Program-made: the position numbers and the translations under genes
Source: Enterococcus italicus DSM 15952
GTDB taxonomy: Bacteria > Bacillota > Bacilli > Lactobacillales > Enterococcaceae
Length of the DNA: 64,000 nt
Assembly (NCBI RefSeq): GCF_000185365.1
Contig: NZ_GL622241.1
Coordinates: forward strand, 1,533,429-1,597,428
Direction of reading: 5' to 3'
The notes under the pieces: model-generated
The model's input: only the letters and a program-made list of their open reading frames with translations
Database searches by the model: none
Told to the model about the DNA's origin: nothing
Shown here: positions 16,767-27,086 of the stretch, piece by piece
Position numbering within the stretch: position 1 is the first letter of the stretch
Layout of the letters: the number at the start of each line of letters is the position of its first letter

Positions 16767-19700
16767 CTAATTTTTTTCTTTTTTTGTTTCTTGGCGTTTG
16801 GCTTGTCTTTCTGCGCGTCGTGCTAGTCTCCTTGCCTCTGCTTCTGGATCAACTAGGCGTTCTTTTCTTTCACGGACAGGTCGCTGGCTAGTATCATCAG
16901 TCACTTGGGTTTGCGACTGATTCAATACTTTTTCGCGAATTTTTTCTCCTTGACCGCTCATATCGGCATAGGCAATGAACCGCGTCTGTGCATCCGTGAC
17001 TGTTTTGGCAAACAATTGCTCGGCCACTGCTGGAAATTGTTTTTCTAATGAAGAGAAACGGACTTGGCTTCTTAAAAAGGCTGGCATCAAGCTGAAGTCA
17101 GGTTTCTTATAATCTAGTGTCAGGTCGGCTTTTCCTTTTTCAAGGTTGTCTGGATGGTAACGGTACAAGGACCAATAACCTGACTGGACAGCATCTTTGG
17201 CCTCTTGTAGGCTTTTACGCATGCCGCCAGCTAACCCATGAGTAATACATGGCGTGTACGCAATAATCAACGATGGACCAGGGAATTTTTCTGCCTCTTC
17301 GAATGCTTTGATTGTTTGCATCGCATTCGCGCCGGAAGAAATTTGAGCAACATAGACATTGCCATAAGTCATCGCCATCCGGCCAAGGTCTTTTTTGGAC
17401 ATGTACTTGCCACCAGCCGCAAACTTGGCAATTGCTGCCATTGGTGTGGCTTTTGATACTTGTCCGCCTGTGTTAGAATACACTTCATTATCTAAAACAA
17501 GTAAGTTCACATCAGCTCCTGAAGCTAACACATGGTCGATACCACCATAACCAATGTCATAAGCCCAGCCGTCGCCACCAATCATCCATTGGCTTGTCTT
17601 AACAAACAACTCTTTTTCCTCAATCAATGCAGCGAACGCTGGTACGGACTCTTTTTCAGCTTCTAGTACGGCAGCAAGCTTTTTCGCTCTTTGCTGCGTT
17701 CCTTCACTTTCATTGCGATGCGCCATCCAATCTTCTAACAATTCTTTGGCTTCAGGTGAACCCAACTCTTTGACGGTGTTCATTTTGACTGCCAGTGCAT
17801 CTCTGCGTGCTTGATTGGCTAAAAACATCCCGTAACCATACTCCGCGTTATCCTCTAATAAGGAATTAGACCACGCTGGCCCCTCTCCTAAGGCATTAGT
17901 TGTATACGGTGTTACAGGTGCTGCTCCACCCCAGATTGATGAACAGCCGGTTGCATTGGCAATCATCATCCGGTCACCAAACATTTGCGTCAGTAATTTG
18001 ACATACGGCGTTTCACCACAGCCAGCACAAGCACCAGAAAATTCGAGCAATGGTTTCTCAAATTGGGTGCCTAATAGGGTGCCTGGGCGAGCTGGATTTT
18101 CTTTTTCTTTTAACGTCATTGCAAAAGCCCAGTTAATAGCTTGTTCTTTTTGTTCTCCATATGGCTTCATTTCCAATGCTTTTCCTTTTGCAGGACAGGC
18201 TTCCACACATAAGCCACAACCAGTACAATCTTCGACCGATACTTGAATCCGATACAACAAGCCATCTTTGCCCCGCATTTCACGGACAATAAATCCCTCA
18301 GGTGCTTCTTCCATCTCTTCGCCATTCGCCAAGAACGGACGAATGGCAGCATGCGGACAGACAAAGGCACATTCATTACACATGGTACAGCGGTCACTGA
18401 TCCACTGCGGTACTTCAAGGGCGATGCCTCTTTTTTCGACCGCAGTCGTACCAAGTGGCATGTCTCCTCTCGTCATCTGATTTTCAACTAATGTACCAAC
18501 GGATAGTTCATTTCCTTTTTGGGCATTAATTGGTTCAACAATTTCTTTGACATACGTTGATTTGGATGCTTTTTTGATTTCTTTGATTGGCAACGTTCGC
18601 CACTCGTTTGGGATTGCTACTTGATGGAGAAGCTCAATCGTGCGATCAATTGCCAAACAGTTTTTTTCGACAATCGACATTGATTTATGGCCATACGCCT
18701 TATTAGCTTCATCCTTTAATAGCTGAATGGTCTGCTCAAACGGCAGCGGCTCTGTTAGTTTGAAAAAGGCAGTTTGCATAATCGTATTGATCCGATTGCC
18801 TAGCCCAATTTCCATCGCCAGCTGCATGCCATTAATCGTATAGAACTTGGCATTTTTCTCTGCTAATGCTCTTTTTAAGTGACTCGGTAACAACTTCTCT
18901 AATTGTGCGTCACTCCAAGTTGTATTCAATAAAAATATTCCGTTATCTTTTAAGCCTGCAATTAAATCATAATTATGAATATAGGCTGGCGTATGACAAG
19001 CAATAAAATCAGCATGCTCGATTAAATATGTTGAGCGAATGGGGTTGGGTCCAAAACGAAGATGTGAGACCGTTAATCCACCTGATTTTTTCGAATCATA
19101 ATAGAAATACCCTTGCACAAAATTTTCTGTTTGGTCGCCAATTAGCTTAATGGCTGCTTTGTTTGCACCAACTGTCCCATCTGAACCAAAGCCCCAAAAT
19201 TTCGCTTGAAAGGTTGATTGCGGTGTTAAATCTAATTTAGGGTAATTGGCCAACGAAAGATTGGTCACGTCATCTTCAATACCGATCGTAAAGCGTCGTT
19301 TTTGGTGTTGTTTTGCTTTTGTTAGCTCATCATAAACGGCTACAATTTGATCAGGTGTCACATCTTTAGAACCTAAGCCATAACGTCCACCAATAATGAC
19401 AGGGTGGACTGTTGCATCATAAAACGCACTTTGTACGTCGAGTAGCAATGGTTCACCAGATGCACCTGGCTCTTTGGTACGGTCAAGTACAGCGATTGCT
19501 TTGACTGTATCAGGAATAGCAGCGAGTACATCTTGCTCTGGGAAAGGGCGATACAAATGAATTTCAAGTACGCCAACTTTTCTTCCGGATTGATTCAAAT
19601 AATCCACCGTTTGTTCCACAGTCTGAGCTGCTGAGCCCATCAAAACAATCACTTCTGTCGCGTCAGGATCGCCATAGTAATTAACCAAATCATAATTCGT

Positions 19701-20462
19701 TCCCCGTAGTTGGTTAATTTTTTTCATATACGAACGAACAACATCCCCTACTTGGTTGTAGTATGGATTGATGGTCTCTCTTTGTTGAAAGTGAATATCT
19801 GGATTTTGATTTGTCCCACTAACAGTAGGATGTGCTGGATTCATCGCACGTTTTTTAAACTCAGTCACTTTCTCTTGATTCAGCAATCCAGCTAGTTCAT
19901 CATACTCTAAGACTTCCACTTTTTGAATTTCATGACTCGTACGAAAGCCATCAAAAAAATTCAAAAAAGGCACACTGGATTCAATCGCACTCAAATGAGC
20001 CACGGCAGATAGATCCATCACTTCTTGCACACTATTTTCAGCGAGCATAGCGAATCCTGTCTGTCTTGCTGCCATGACGTCTGTATGATCCCCAAAAATA
20101 TTCAGCGCGTTGGTCGTTACTGCACGACTAGCTACATGCATGACAGCCGGCAATAATTCCCCAGCAATTTTATACATATTTGGTAGCATTAATAACAAGC
20201 CTTGTGAGGCAGTATACGTTGTTGTTAAAGCGCCAGTCTTTAATGAACCATGAACTACACCAGCTGCACCAGCTTCTGATTGCATTTCGACCATTTTTAC
20301 AGGATTACCGAAAATATTTTTCTTTTGATGTGCCGACCATTGATCGACCAACTCTGCCATTGGCGAACTGGGCGTAATCGGGTATATCGCTGCTAAGTCC
20401 GTAAATGCATAGGACACATATGCCGCAGCTGTATTGCCATCCATCGTTTTTTTTCTTCTCAC
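16767..20462 (-). CDS. nifJ: Pyruvate:ferredoxin (flavodoxin) oxidoreductase
   Basis: 1231 residues, the full single-chain form. The N-terminal domain begins MRRKKTMDGNTAAAY and YPITPSSPMAE (substrate binding). Two 4Fe-4S ferredoxin motifs follow, CTMCNECAFVCP (about 690) and CTGCGLCVEACP (about 745), then CAGCGETPY for the third cluster and the thiamine diphosphate site GDGWAYDIGYGG...DNEVYSNTGGQ. Reaction: pyruvate plus CoA to acetyl-CoA, CO2 and reduced ferredoxin, under anaerobic conditions. The GTG at 20462 is preferred over the ATG at 20471 because AAGGTGA lies seven bases before it. A Lys/Arg-rich tail of about 35 residues after the catalytic domain is unusual. Single-gene unit. Confidence 0.95.
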   Translation of the reverse strand: MRRKKTMDGNTAAAYVSYAFTDLAAIYPITPSSPMAELVDQWSAHQKKNIFGNPVKMVEMQSEAGAAGVVHGSLKTGALTTTYTASQGLLLMLPNMYKIAGELLPAVMHVASRAVTTNALNIFGDHTDVMAARQTGFAMLAENSVQEVMDLSAVAHLSAIESSVPFLNFFDGFRTSHEIQKVEVLEYDELAGLLNQEKVTEFKKRAMNPAHPTVSGTNQNPDIHFQQRETINPYYNQVGDVVRSYMKKINQLRGTNYDLVNYYGDPDATEVIVLMGSAAQTVEQTVDYLNQSGRKVGVLEIHLYRPFPEQDVLAAIPDTVKAIAVLDRTKEPGASGEPLLLDVQSAFYDATVHPVIIGGRYGLGSKDVTPDQIVAVYDELTKAKQHQKRRFTIGIEDDVTNLSLANYPKLDLTPQSTFQAKFWGFGSDGTVGANKAAIKLIGDQTENFVQGYFYYDSKKSGGLTVSHLRFGPNPIRSTYLIEHADFIACHTPAYIHNYDLIAGLKDNGIFLLNTTWSDAQLEKLLPSHLKRALAEKNAKFYTINGMQLAMEIGLGNRINTIMQTAFFKLTEPLPFEQTIQLLKDEANKAYGHKSMSIVEKNCLAIDRTIELLHQVAIPNEWRTLPIKEIKKASKSTYVKEIVEPINAQKGNELSVGTLVENQMTRGDMPLGTTAVEKRGIALEVPQWISDRCTMCNECAFVCPHAAIRPFLANGEEMEEAPEGFIVREMRGKDGLLYRIQVSVEDCTGCGLCVEACPAKGKALEMKPYGEQKEQAINWAFAMTLKEKENPARPGTLLGTQFEKPLLEFSGACAGCGETPYVKLLTQMFGDRMMIANATGCSSIWGGAAPVTPYTTNALGEGPAWSNSLLEDNAEYGYGMFLANQARRDALAVKMNTVKELGSPEAKELLEDWMAHRNESEGTQQRAKKLAAVLEAEKESVPAFAALIEEKELFVKTSQWMIGGDGWAYDIGYGGIDHVLASGADVNLLVLDNEVYSNTGGQVSKATPMAAIAKFAAGGKYMSKKDLGRMAMTYGNVYVAQISSGANAMQTIKAFEEAEKFPGPSLIIAYTPCITHGLAGGMRKSLQEAKDAVQSGYWSLYRYHPDNLEKGKADLTLDYKKPDFSLMPAFLRSQVRFSSLEKQFPAVAEQLFAKTVTDAQTRFIAYADMSGQGEKIREKVLNQSQTQVTDDTSQRPVRERKERLVDPEAEARRLARRAERQAKRQETKKEKN

Positions 20463-20495
20463 ACTGTTCATCACCTTTTATTAATCTCTTCTCTT

Positions 20496-20549
20496 AGTAT
20501 AATAGATTGTGAAATATTTATAAAGAGAAATAAATATATTTTTTCACAA
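20496..20549 (-). promoter_or_regulatory. nifJ promoter with inverted TTGTGAAA half-sites
   Basis: -10 TATACT (20496-20501) with a weak TTTATA 17 bases upstream. TTGTGAAA (20507-20514) and TTTCACAA (20542-20549) form an inverted pair around the -35 region. The halves resemble those of redox regulator Rex but are spaced too widely for one standard site. Confidence 0.4.
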
Positions 20550-20672
20550 ACTTAGTGTTTTACGTCCATTCTTTTCAAGACTCATGAGAATTTAAATCGC
20601 ACAACGTCTTTTAGTTCAAAAAATTAGGCTTTTTCGTTACACTATACTTAACTACTGATTGGAGGATAAAAC

Positions 20673-21200
20673 ATGGATATTACAGTCATCAAACCTGAAG
20701 CAACAAATGAAACTACCGGAATCTTTTTTGGACAAAAAGAAGCACCCGTTGTCTTAAAAGAATTTATTAATTTACGCTGTCCTTATTGCCGTCAATGGTT
20801 TAACCATTCAAAAGAAGTCTTAGACAAGGCAGTAGCAGAAGGTAAAGTGGTTCGTCTCTTTAAATTAACAGACCGACCAAAAGAATCCTTACAACGAGGC
20901 AATGTGATGCATCGCTACGTAACGACAGATGATAGCGAACAAGCCTACGCCGACATTCAAGCCATCTTTGAAAGTCAAGACCAATGGGGTGACCTTTCGC
21001 TAGAAGAAGTGGCGCAATATGCTGAAAATACCCTAGGACTTACTGAGCACAATCATCTCGACTACGCGCAAGAGATTGTGGATGAAACGCAGGCAGCTGT
21101 CATAAAATTCGTCCCAACTGTGATTTTAAATGAGCATATTTTTGATGAAACCATCTCAACTGAAGAATTAACCAAGTTAATTGAAGAAGCCGCAAAATAA
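20673..21200 (+). CDS. DsbA-like thioredoxin-fold protein (cytosolic)
   Basis: 175 residues with thioredoxin fold: active site CPYC (residues 36-39, in LRCPYCRQW), a helical insertion, and the cis-proline loop FVPTVIL near the end. No signal peptide or anchor is present, so it should act in the cytosol, like other thioredoxin_4/DsbA-type proteins of lactic acid bacteria. Its job may be thiol-disulfide exchange or stress protection; the substrate is unknown. The ribosome site is TTGGAGGATAAAAC. A -10 box TATACT lies at 20643-20648. It is divergent from nifJ, an oxygen-sensitive enzyme, which hints at shared redox biology. Confidence 0.85.
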   Translation: MDITVIKPEATNETTGIFFGQKEAPVVLKEFINLRCPYCRQWFNHSKEVLDKAVAEGKVVRLFKLTDRPKESLQRGNVMHRYVTTDDSEQAYADIQAIFESQDQWGDLSLEEVAQYAENTLGLTEHNHLDYAQEIVDETQAAVIKFVPTVILNEHIFDETISTEELTKLIEEAAK

Positions 21201-21205
21201 AAAGC

Positions 21206-21241
21206 GACCATCACCGAAACAACAACGTTTCCGTGATGGTC
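21206..21241. terminator. Bidirectional terminator between the DsbA-like gene and whiA
   Basis: GACCATCAC/GTGATGGTC stem continued by GAAAC/GTTTC around a C-C mismatch, flanked by A- and T-runs; serves both convergent genes. Confidence 0.9.
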
Positions 21242-21244
21242 ATT

Positions 21245-22177
21245 TTATTTGCCATTTTTTAATGTTTCCGCAAACTCATTGATTTTGCGAATGCGATGAT
21301 TGATGCCTGATTTTGAAATGGCTCCAGATGGAATCATCTCCCCTAACTCTTTCAAGCTAACTTCTGGATTCGCTAAGCGTAACTCAGCAATTTCTTGTAA
21401 TTTTTCAGGCAGTGCTTGTAGCCCTACTCGAGCTTCAATGTACTCAATATTTTCCAACTGCTTACTAGCGGCATCAATCGTTTTGTTCATATTTGCGGTT
21501 TCACAATTTACCAATCGATTCACCGAATTGCGCATGTCTCGAACAATCCGGACATCTTCAAACTTAAGCATGGAATTGGTTGCCCCAATTAGCACTAGAA
21601 AATCGGCAATTTGTTCAGCTCCCTTTAAGTAGGAGATATAGCCATTCCTACGTGTCAGCGTGCGGGCATTTAGATCAAAGGAATTTAGCATCGCACAAAT
21701 ATCTTGATTGTGCTCTTCATAAATCGAGTAGATTTCCAAATGGTATCGACTCGTTTCCGGGTTATTGACTGATCCGGAAGCCATGAATGCTCCCCGTAGA
21801 TACGAGCGCATCTTTTGGCTATTGCCCATGATCTCATCTGAAATGTGCGTATGAAACATAATGCCGTCCATAATATCTAAATCAAGTAAAATAGCTTTGG
21901 TTTCTTGTTTTAGCCGAACGATGTAGACATTGTTTTTTTTAAGCTTCATCTTTCTTCTTACTAACAATTCACTTTTCACATCGTAATGATCTTTTAATAA
22001 TGAATAGATTCTGCGAGCAATTGCGGCATTTTCGGTTTGGACATTTAGCACAAATTGCTGGTTGGCGATACTTAATGATCCATTCATTCGAATGAGTGCT
22101 GCTAGTTCCGCTTTGGCGTGTTCACGATGTACTTCCAAAGAGGTCAGCTCTTTTTTGACATCTGCTGCAAAAGACAT
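21245..22177 (-). CDS. whiA: WhiA, DNA-binding cell-division regulator
   Basis: 310 residues: a degenerate LAGLIDADG homing-endonuclease fold in the first two thirds ([21 protein letters not shown]) and a C-terminal helix-turn-helix ([25 protein letters not shown]). Family knowledge: WhiA is widespread in Gram-positives and affects division and chromosome segregation. It is the last gene of rapZ-yvcK-whiA, the standard cluster. Ribosome site AAAGGGGGAAGTTAG. Confidence 0.96.
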   Translation of the reverse strand: MSFAADVKKELTSLEVHREHAKAELAALIRMNGSLSIANQQFVLNVQTENAAIARRIYSLLKDHYDVKSELLVRRKMKLKKNNVYIVRLKQETKAILLDLDIMDGIMFHTHISDEIMGNSQKMRSYLRGAFMASGSVNNPETSRYHLEIYSIYEEHNQDICAMLNSFDLNARTLTRRNGYISYLKGAEQIADFLVLIGATNSMLKFEDVRIVRDMRNSVNRLVNCETANMNKTIDAASKQLENIEYIEARVGLQALPEKLQEIAELRLANPEVSLKELGEMIPSGAISKSGINHRIRKINEFAETLKNGK

Positions 22178-22206
22178 CTAACTTCCCCCTTTCTTCGATT
22201 GTTTCT

Positions 22207-23193
22207 TTAATATAATAGGCGCAATAATTCACTGACTACTTTTTCTCCATCATGGAATACACCACCATTTTTCAGTTCTAAAAAATCAGTGGATACGACA
22301 CGACATCCCTCTTCACGAAGACCTGTAAAATCATGTTTGACTTGTATGAGATATTCATCGTAGACCGAAAAATCCATGTAGCCATCGGGAACTTTTTCAA
22401 TATTGACCAGTACAGTATCGATAAATTGATGTCCAAGATGACGATGCATCACTCGCACATGATCGGCGTCCGTGAAATGTTCGGTTTCACCTTTTTGAGT
22501 CATAATATTGCAAATGTATACTTTTTCCGCTTCACTGGCCTGAATGGCTTGGCCAATTTCGTGAATCATTAAATTAGGCAAAATGCTCGTAAACAAACTA
22601 CCAGGTCCCATTACAATCATATCCGCCTCTAAAATAGCCGTAACTACTTTTCTAGCCGCGGTCGGTTCCTCTTTATTTTCTTGATTGGTCACAAACACAT
22701 GATCGATTGTTTTGCGTTCTTTTGCAATGTTGGATTCTCCAACTGCGGTCGTGCCATCTCGAAAGACCGCATGGAGTACTAAAGGTTTTTCAGATGAGGG
22801 ATAGATGTGTCCGTCGACATGCATCATCTTTGCCAGTAATTGGACCGCGTCATACGTACTGCCGCGCATTTCGGATATCGCAGCTATAATCAGATTACCT
22901 AGCGCGTGGTTGGCTAAAAAGCTATCCTCTTGCTTAAAGCGGTATTGAAAAATATCTTCATATAGTTTCGGCATATCTGACAATGAGACTAAAACGTTGC
23001 GCAAGTCGCCCGGTGGCGCCATAGTAATTGATTTACGAATTTCACCACTGCTTCCACCATCATCGGCGACAGTCACCACGGCAGTAATATCTACTCCTTG
23101 ATTACGAAGCCCTTTTAAGATAACTGGTAAACCTGTCCCCCCACCAACAACCACCACACGCGGTTTTTTTAGACGATAGGTTTTCATTTTCAT
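22207..23193 (-). CDS. yvcK: YvcK/GlmR, gluconeogenesis and wall-precursor factor
   Basis: 328 residues of the CofD/YvcK fold: [17 protein letters not shown] at the N-terminus, [13 protein letters not shown] and APPGDLRN as nucleotide-sugar binding loops, and [10 protein letters not shown]. Family knowledge: it binds UDP-GlcNAc and directs carbon into wall synthesis, needed on gluconeogenic sources. Its ATG overlaps the rapZ stop (ATGA), so the two are translationally coupled. Confidence 0.95.
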   Translation of the reverse strand: MKMKTYRLKKPRVVVVGGGTGLPVILKGLRNQGVDITAVVTVADDGGSSGEIRKSITMAPPGDLRNVLVSLSDMPKLYEDIFQYRFKQEDSFLANHALGNLIIAAISEMRGSTYDAVQLLAKMMHVDGHIYPSSEKPLVLHAVFRDGTTAVGESNIAKERKTIDHVFVTNQENKEEPTAARKVVTAILEADMIVMGPGSLFTSILPNLMIHEIGQAIQASEAEKVYICNIMTQKGETEHFTDADHVRVMHRHLGHQFIDTVLVNIEKVPDGYMDFSVYDEYLIQVKHDFTGLREEGCRVVSTDFLELKNGGVFHDGEKVVSELLRLLY

Positions 23194-24074
23194 GAACGAT
23201 TCACCGTTTCCTTCCGCTTATCTTTGTCGCGATGGGTAATATTGACGTGATACTCTTTTGCTAGTAAGTCGCCAATTCGTTTCGTTAATGCCACGGAACG
23301 GTGTTGCCCACCCGTACAACCAATGGCGATCGTCAAGCTACTTTTTCCTTCTTTTACATAGCCTGGCATTATGGTCACTAACAATTGACTAAATTGTTGA
23401 TAAAACGCTTCTGTCTCCTCAAAGGACATAACATATTCATAGACTGGTTTGTCTAGCCCGGTTAAAGGACGTAATTCAGGAACATAGTGGGGATTGGGTA
23501 AGAAGCGGACATCCATCACGATGTCGGCATCGATCGGCAAGCCGTATTTGAAACCAAATGACACCATCTCCACACGAAAGCCCGTACCAGTCGCAGCACG
23601 AAATTCTTCATTGATTTTTTCACGTAATTGGCGAGGTGTTAGGACTGTCGTATCAATAACTAACGTTGACTGTGATTTGAATTCAGCCAATAATGCCCGT
23701 TCTTTTTTAATACCTTCCGTAATCAAGCCATCCATTGCTAGCGGGTGTGCTCGTCTTGTTTCTTTGTAGCGAGAAACCAACTCTTCATCAGATGCATCTA
23801 AGAAAAGAATCTTGGTATCGATAAATTTGGTATTCTCAATATCAATCAACATGCCTTGGAGTTCTTCAAAAAATGAGCGTGATCGCATATCAATAACGAG
23901 GGCAATTTTTGTAATCTTCCCTGACTCTTTGATTAATTCCCAAAACTTAGGTATCAATGAAGGCGGCATATTGTCAATACAAAAATAACCCATGTCTTCA
24001 AAACTTTGAACGGCTACTGTCTTACCTGCTCCGCTCATCCCTGTAATTATTACTAGTTCCAGACTATCTACCAT
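23190..24074 (-). CDS. rapZ: RapZ/YvcJ family nucleotide-binding protein
   Basis: 294 residues. P-loop GMSGAGKT (about 12-19), [13 protein letters not shown] switch region, and the conserved C-terminal [10 protein letters not shown] with its Cys/His pair. Enterobacterial RapZ tunes glmS through small RNA decay; in Bacillota the role is less clear and involves ATP/GTP hydrolysis. First gene of rapZ-yvcK-whiA. Confidence 0.95.
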   Translation of the reverse strand: MVDSLELVIITGMSGAGKTVAVQSFEDMGYFCIDNMPPSLIPKFWELIKESGKITKIALVIDMRSRSFFEELQGMLIDIENTKFIDTKILFLDASDEELVSRYKETRRAHPLAMDGLITEGIKKERALLAEFKSQSTLVIDTTVLTPRQLREKINEEFRAATGTGFRVEMVSFGFKYGLPIDADIVMDVRFLPNPHYVPELRPLTGLDKPVYEYVMSFEETEAFYQQFSQLLVTIMPGYVKEGKSSLTIAIGCTGGQHRSVALTKRIGDLLAKEYHVNITHRDKDKRKETVNRS

Positions 24075-24166
24075 TGCGATTGTCTCCCTTCTGTTGTTTC
24101 AATCAAACAATTATATCATTCCGGGCGTATCATTACCATTATTTTCATCAAAAAAGAAATTGTGAC

Positions 24167-24222
24167 AAAAAACCAGAAAATCCAAAAGTTTAAAAACAAC
24201 TTACGAATTTTCTGGTCTTTTT
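24167..24222. repeat. Dispersed palindromic repeat, copy 2 (uvrA terminator)
   Basis: AACCAGAAAATCC arm and GAATTTTCTGGTCTTTTT arm with the inner AAGTTT...AACTT stem. It lies 30 bases after the uvrA stop and before rapZ; the A-run on its left gives a U-run for minus-strand transcripts. Preceded by ATTGTGACAAAA, also seen beside copy 5. Confidence 0.85.
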
Positions 24223-24252
24223 ACTTGTAGCAAAATAATTTTGCCTCAGTCA

Positions 24253-27075
24253 CTATTGATTCAAGACATTTTTTAAATACAAGCCAGTGTAACTTTGCTC
24301 GTTTTTAGCTAATTGTTCCGGCGTTCCTAATCCGACAATCGTGCCACCGCCTGCACCACCTTCAGGACCCAAGTCAATCAGATAGTCTGCCGTTTTAATG
24401 ACATCTAAATTATGCTCAATAATCAAGACGGTATTGCCCGCATCGACGAGACGTTGCAACACCGTAATCAAGCGCGCGATGTCTTCACTGTGCAATCCAG
24501 TCGTCGGTTCATCTAAAATATAAAAACTCTTACCAGTCGAAATTTTGTGAAGCTCACTCGCTAACTTCATCCGCTGTGCCTCACCACCAGATAGCGTCGT
24601 AGCCGGCTGTCCCAGCGTCACATAACCAAGACCAACATCGACAATAGTCTGTAATTTGCGATGAATTTTTGGAATAGGTTGGAAGAAATCCACCGCATCA
24701 GATACAGTCATCTCTAAAATATCGGCAATATTTTTCCCTTTATAATGAACCTCGAGTGTCTCCGAATTGTAGCGTTTGCCATGACACACTTCACAAGGGA
24801 CATAGACATCGGGTAGAAAATGCATCTCAATTTTGATAATACCATCGCCACGACATGCCTCACAACGACCGCCTTTGACGTTGAAGCTAAAGCGACCTTT
24901 CTTATACCCCCGAACTTTGGCTTCATTAGTCTGTGCAAATAAATCGCGAACATCATCAAAGACACTCGTATACGTAGCCGGATTGCTTCGTGGTGTCCGA
25001 CCAATTGGACTCTGATCGATATCAATAATTTTTTCAATCTCCTCGAAACCAGTGATTCGCTTATACTTACCAGGTTTGGCACTGTTGCGATTGATTTTTT
25101 GAGCCAAGGCTTTTTTTAGAATTTGGTTGACTAGCGTTGACTTACCTGAGCCAGAAACCCCCGTCACAACAACTAGTTCTCCCAAGGGAAAAGCGACGTC
25201 AATGTTCTTTAAATTGTTTTCCGTCGCACCAAATACTTTGATTTTTTTGCCATTTCCTTTTCTTCGTTCAGAAGGGACAGGAATTTTTCGTTTACCAGAT
25301 AAGTATTGCCCCGTTAATGAATTGGGGTTTTGCTCTACCTGCTCAGGTGTACCAGCTGCTACCACCTCGCCACCCATCGCACCAGCACCTGGTCCAATAT
25401 CAATCAAATAATCCGCTGCTCGCATCGTATCTTCATCATGCTCGACTACCACCAATGTATTGCCTAAATCGCGCATATCTCTTAGTGACTGCAACAAGCG
25501 ATCATTGTCTCTTTGATGCAAACCAATTGACGGCTCATCTAATATATAAAGCACACCGGATAGATTCGAGCCGATTTGCGTAGCCAGTCGAATTCGCTGT
25601 GCTTCACCGCCAGAAAGTGTTCCAGAAGAGCGACTCAATGTTAAATAATCCAAGCCCACATTTCTTAAAAAGCTCAAGCGGTCGCGAACTTCTTTTACGA
25701 TGGGTTTGGCGATTGTTTGTTCTTGCTCCGACAATGCAACTTGTTCAATAAATTGAAGTGTTTCACTGATTGGCTTTTCACTCAATTGACCCACATGAAT
25801 GCCGCCAACTTTGACACATAGCGCTTGTTCATTTAGACGATAACCATGACAGGTCTTACACGTTAGTTCCGTCATATATAACTTCATCTGCTCACGGGTA
25901 TAGTCACTAGCAGTCTCATGGTATCTTCTTGAGATATTTGTCACGACACCTTCGAACGGTGCATCAACATCTCTGACACCGCCAAAATCATTTTGATAAT
26001 GAAAATGAAACGGTCGCTCACCTGATCCGTATAAAATCAAGTCTTGCTCTTCTTTAGGTAGCTCTTGAAAAGGCGTGTCCATGTCAATAGAAAAACTACG
26101 GCACGCTTGTTCCAACATTTGTGGGTAATATTGTGAACTAATCGGGTTCCAAGGGACAAGCACCCCTTCATTTAGCGTTTTTGTAGGATCAGGAATCACC
26201 AAATCTAAATCCACTTCTAATTTCATTCCTAATCCATCACAGTCAGGACATGCTCCAAATGGTGCATTAAAAGAAAACAATCGTGGCTCTAATTCACCAA
26301 CCGTAAAGCCACAATACGGACAAGAATAATGTTCACTAAATAAAAGTTCCTTTTCACCGATAATATCCACTACGGCATACCCCTCTGACAGCCGCAGTGC
26401 CGCTTCGAAGGAATCAAATAGTCTAGAGCGTATCCCTTCCTTCACTACTAATCGATCGATTACGATTTCAATTGAATGTTTTTTGTTTTTTTCTAGTTCT
26501 GGCACTTCCGAAAGATCAAAGACCTCTCCATCCACGCGCACCCGCACGTAGCCTTCACGTTGTATTTTTTCAAATACTTTTTTGTGTTGTCCTTTTTTTT
26601 CATGCACAATTGGCGATAGGACTTGGATTCGACTTCTCTCAGGTAAGGCTAGAACTTCATCTACCATCTGTTCCACTGATTGACTCGTGATTTCTACATG
26701 GTCATTTGGACAAATAGGGTGTCCCACTCTGGCATATAACAACCGCAAATAATCGTTGATTTCCGTTACTGTTCCGACTGTTGAACGAGGATTTTTACTG
26801 GTGGTTTTTTGATCGATTGAAATGGCAGGACTCAAGCCATCAATACTGTCCACATCAGGCTTATCCATCTGTCCTAAAAATTGTCTCGCATAGGCAGATA
26901 GGCTCTCAACATACCTCCGCTGACCTTCTGCATACAGCGTGTCAAACGCTAACGAACTTTTCCCTGAGCCTGAAAGTCCCGTAACAACAACTAGTTTATC
27001 GCGGGGAATCGTCACGTCAATATTTTTTAGATTATGTGCCCTTGCACCATGTATCACTATTTTATCATTAGCCAA
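24253..27075 (-). CDS. uvrA: Excinuclease ABC subunit A
   Basis: 940 residues with two ABC ATPase halves: Walker [10 protein letters not shown] and GVSGSGKST, two LSGGEAQR signatures, and two zinc modules ([14 protein letters not shown]...CPDCDG and CEACRGDG...[10 protein letters not shown]). Role: scans DNA for bulky lesions and loads UvrB. Start is a TTG at 27075 (ribosome site TAGGAGGATTTTAG), 11 bases after uvrB, so the two form one operon. Ends before palindromic repeat copy 2. Confidence 0.98.
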   Translation of the reverse strand: MANDKIVIHGARAHNLKNIDVTIPRDKLVVVTGLSGSGKSSLAFDTLYAEGQRRYVESLSAYARQFLGQMDKPDVDSIDGLSPAISIDQKTTSKNPRSTVGTVTEINDYLRLLYARVGHPICPNDHVEITSQSVEQMVDEVLALPERSRIQVLSPIVHEKKGQHKKVFEKIQREGYVRVRVDGEVFDLSEVPELEKNKKHSIEIVIDRLVVKEGIRSRLFDSFEAALRLSEGYAVVDIIGEKELLFSEHYSCPYCGFTVGELEPRLFSFNAPFGACPDCDGLGMKLEVDLDLVIPDPTKTLNEGVLVPWNPISSQYYPQMLEQACRSFSIDMDTPFQELPKEEQDLILYGSGERPFHFHYQNDFGGVRDVDAPFEGVVTNISRRYHETASDYTREQMKLYMTELTCKTCHGYRLNEQALCVKVGGIHVGQLSEKPISETLQFIEQVALSEQEQTIAKPIVKEVRDRLSFLRNVGLDYLTLSRSSGTLSGGEAQRIRLATQIGSNLSGVLYILDEPSIGLHQRDNDRLLQSLRDMRDLGNTLVVVEHDEDTMRAADYLIDIGPGAGAMGGEVVAAGTPEQVEQNPNSLTGQYLSGKRKIPVPSERRKGNGKKIKVFGATENNLKNIDVAFPLGELVVVTGVSGSGKSTLVNQILKKALAQKINRNSAKPGKYKRITGFEEIEKIIDIDQSPIGRTPRSNPATYTSVFDDVRDLFAQTNEAKVRGYKKGRFSFNVKGGRCEACRGDGIIKIEMHFLPDVYVPCEVCHGKRYNSETLEVHYKGKNIADILEMTVSDAVDFFQPIPKIHRKLQTIVDVGLGYVTLGQPATTLSGGEAQRMKLASELHKISTGKSFYILDEPTTGLHSEDIARLITVLQRLVDAGNTVLIIEHNLDVIKTADYLIDLGPEGGAGGGTIVGLGTPEQLAKNEQSYTGLYLKNVLNQ

Positions 27076-27086
27076 CTAAAATCCTC

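Noticed and set aside
20507..20549. A true Rex operator at nifJ
   Set aside because: The half-sites match but are 27 bases apart, while Rex sites are compact; kept only as a tentative note.
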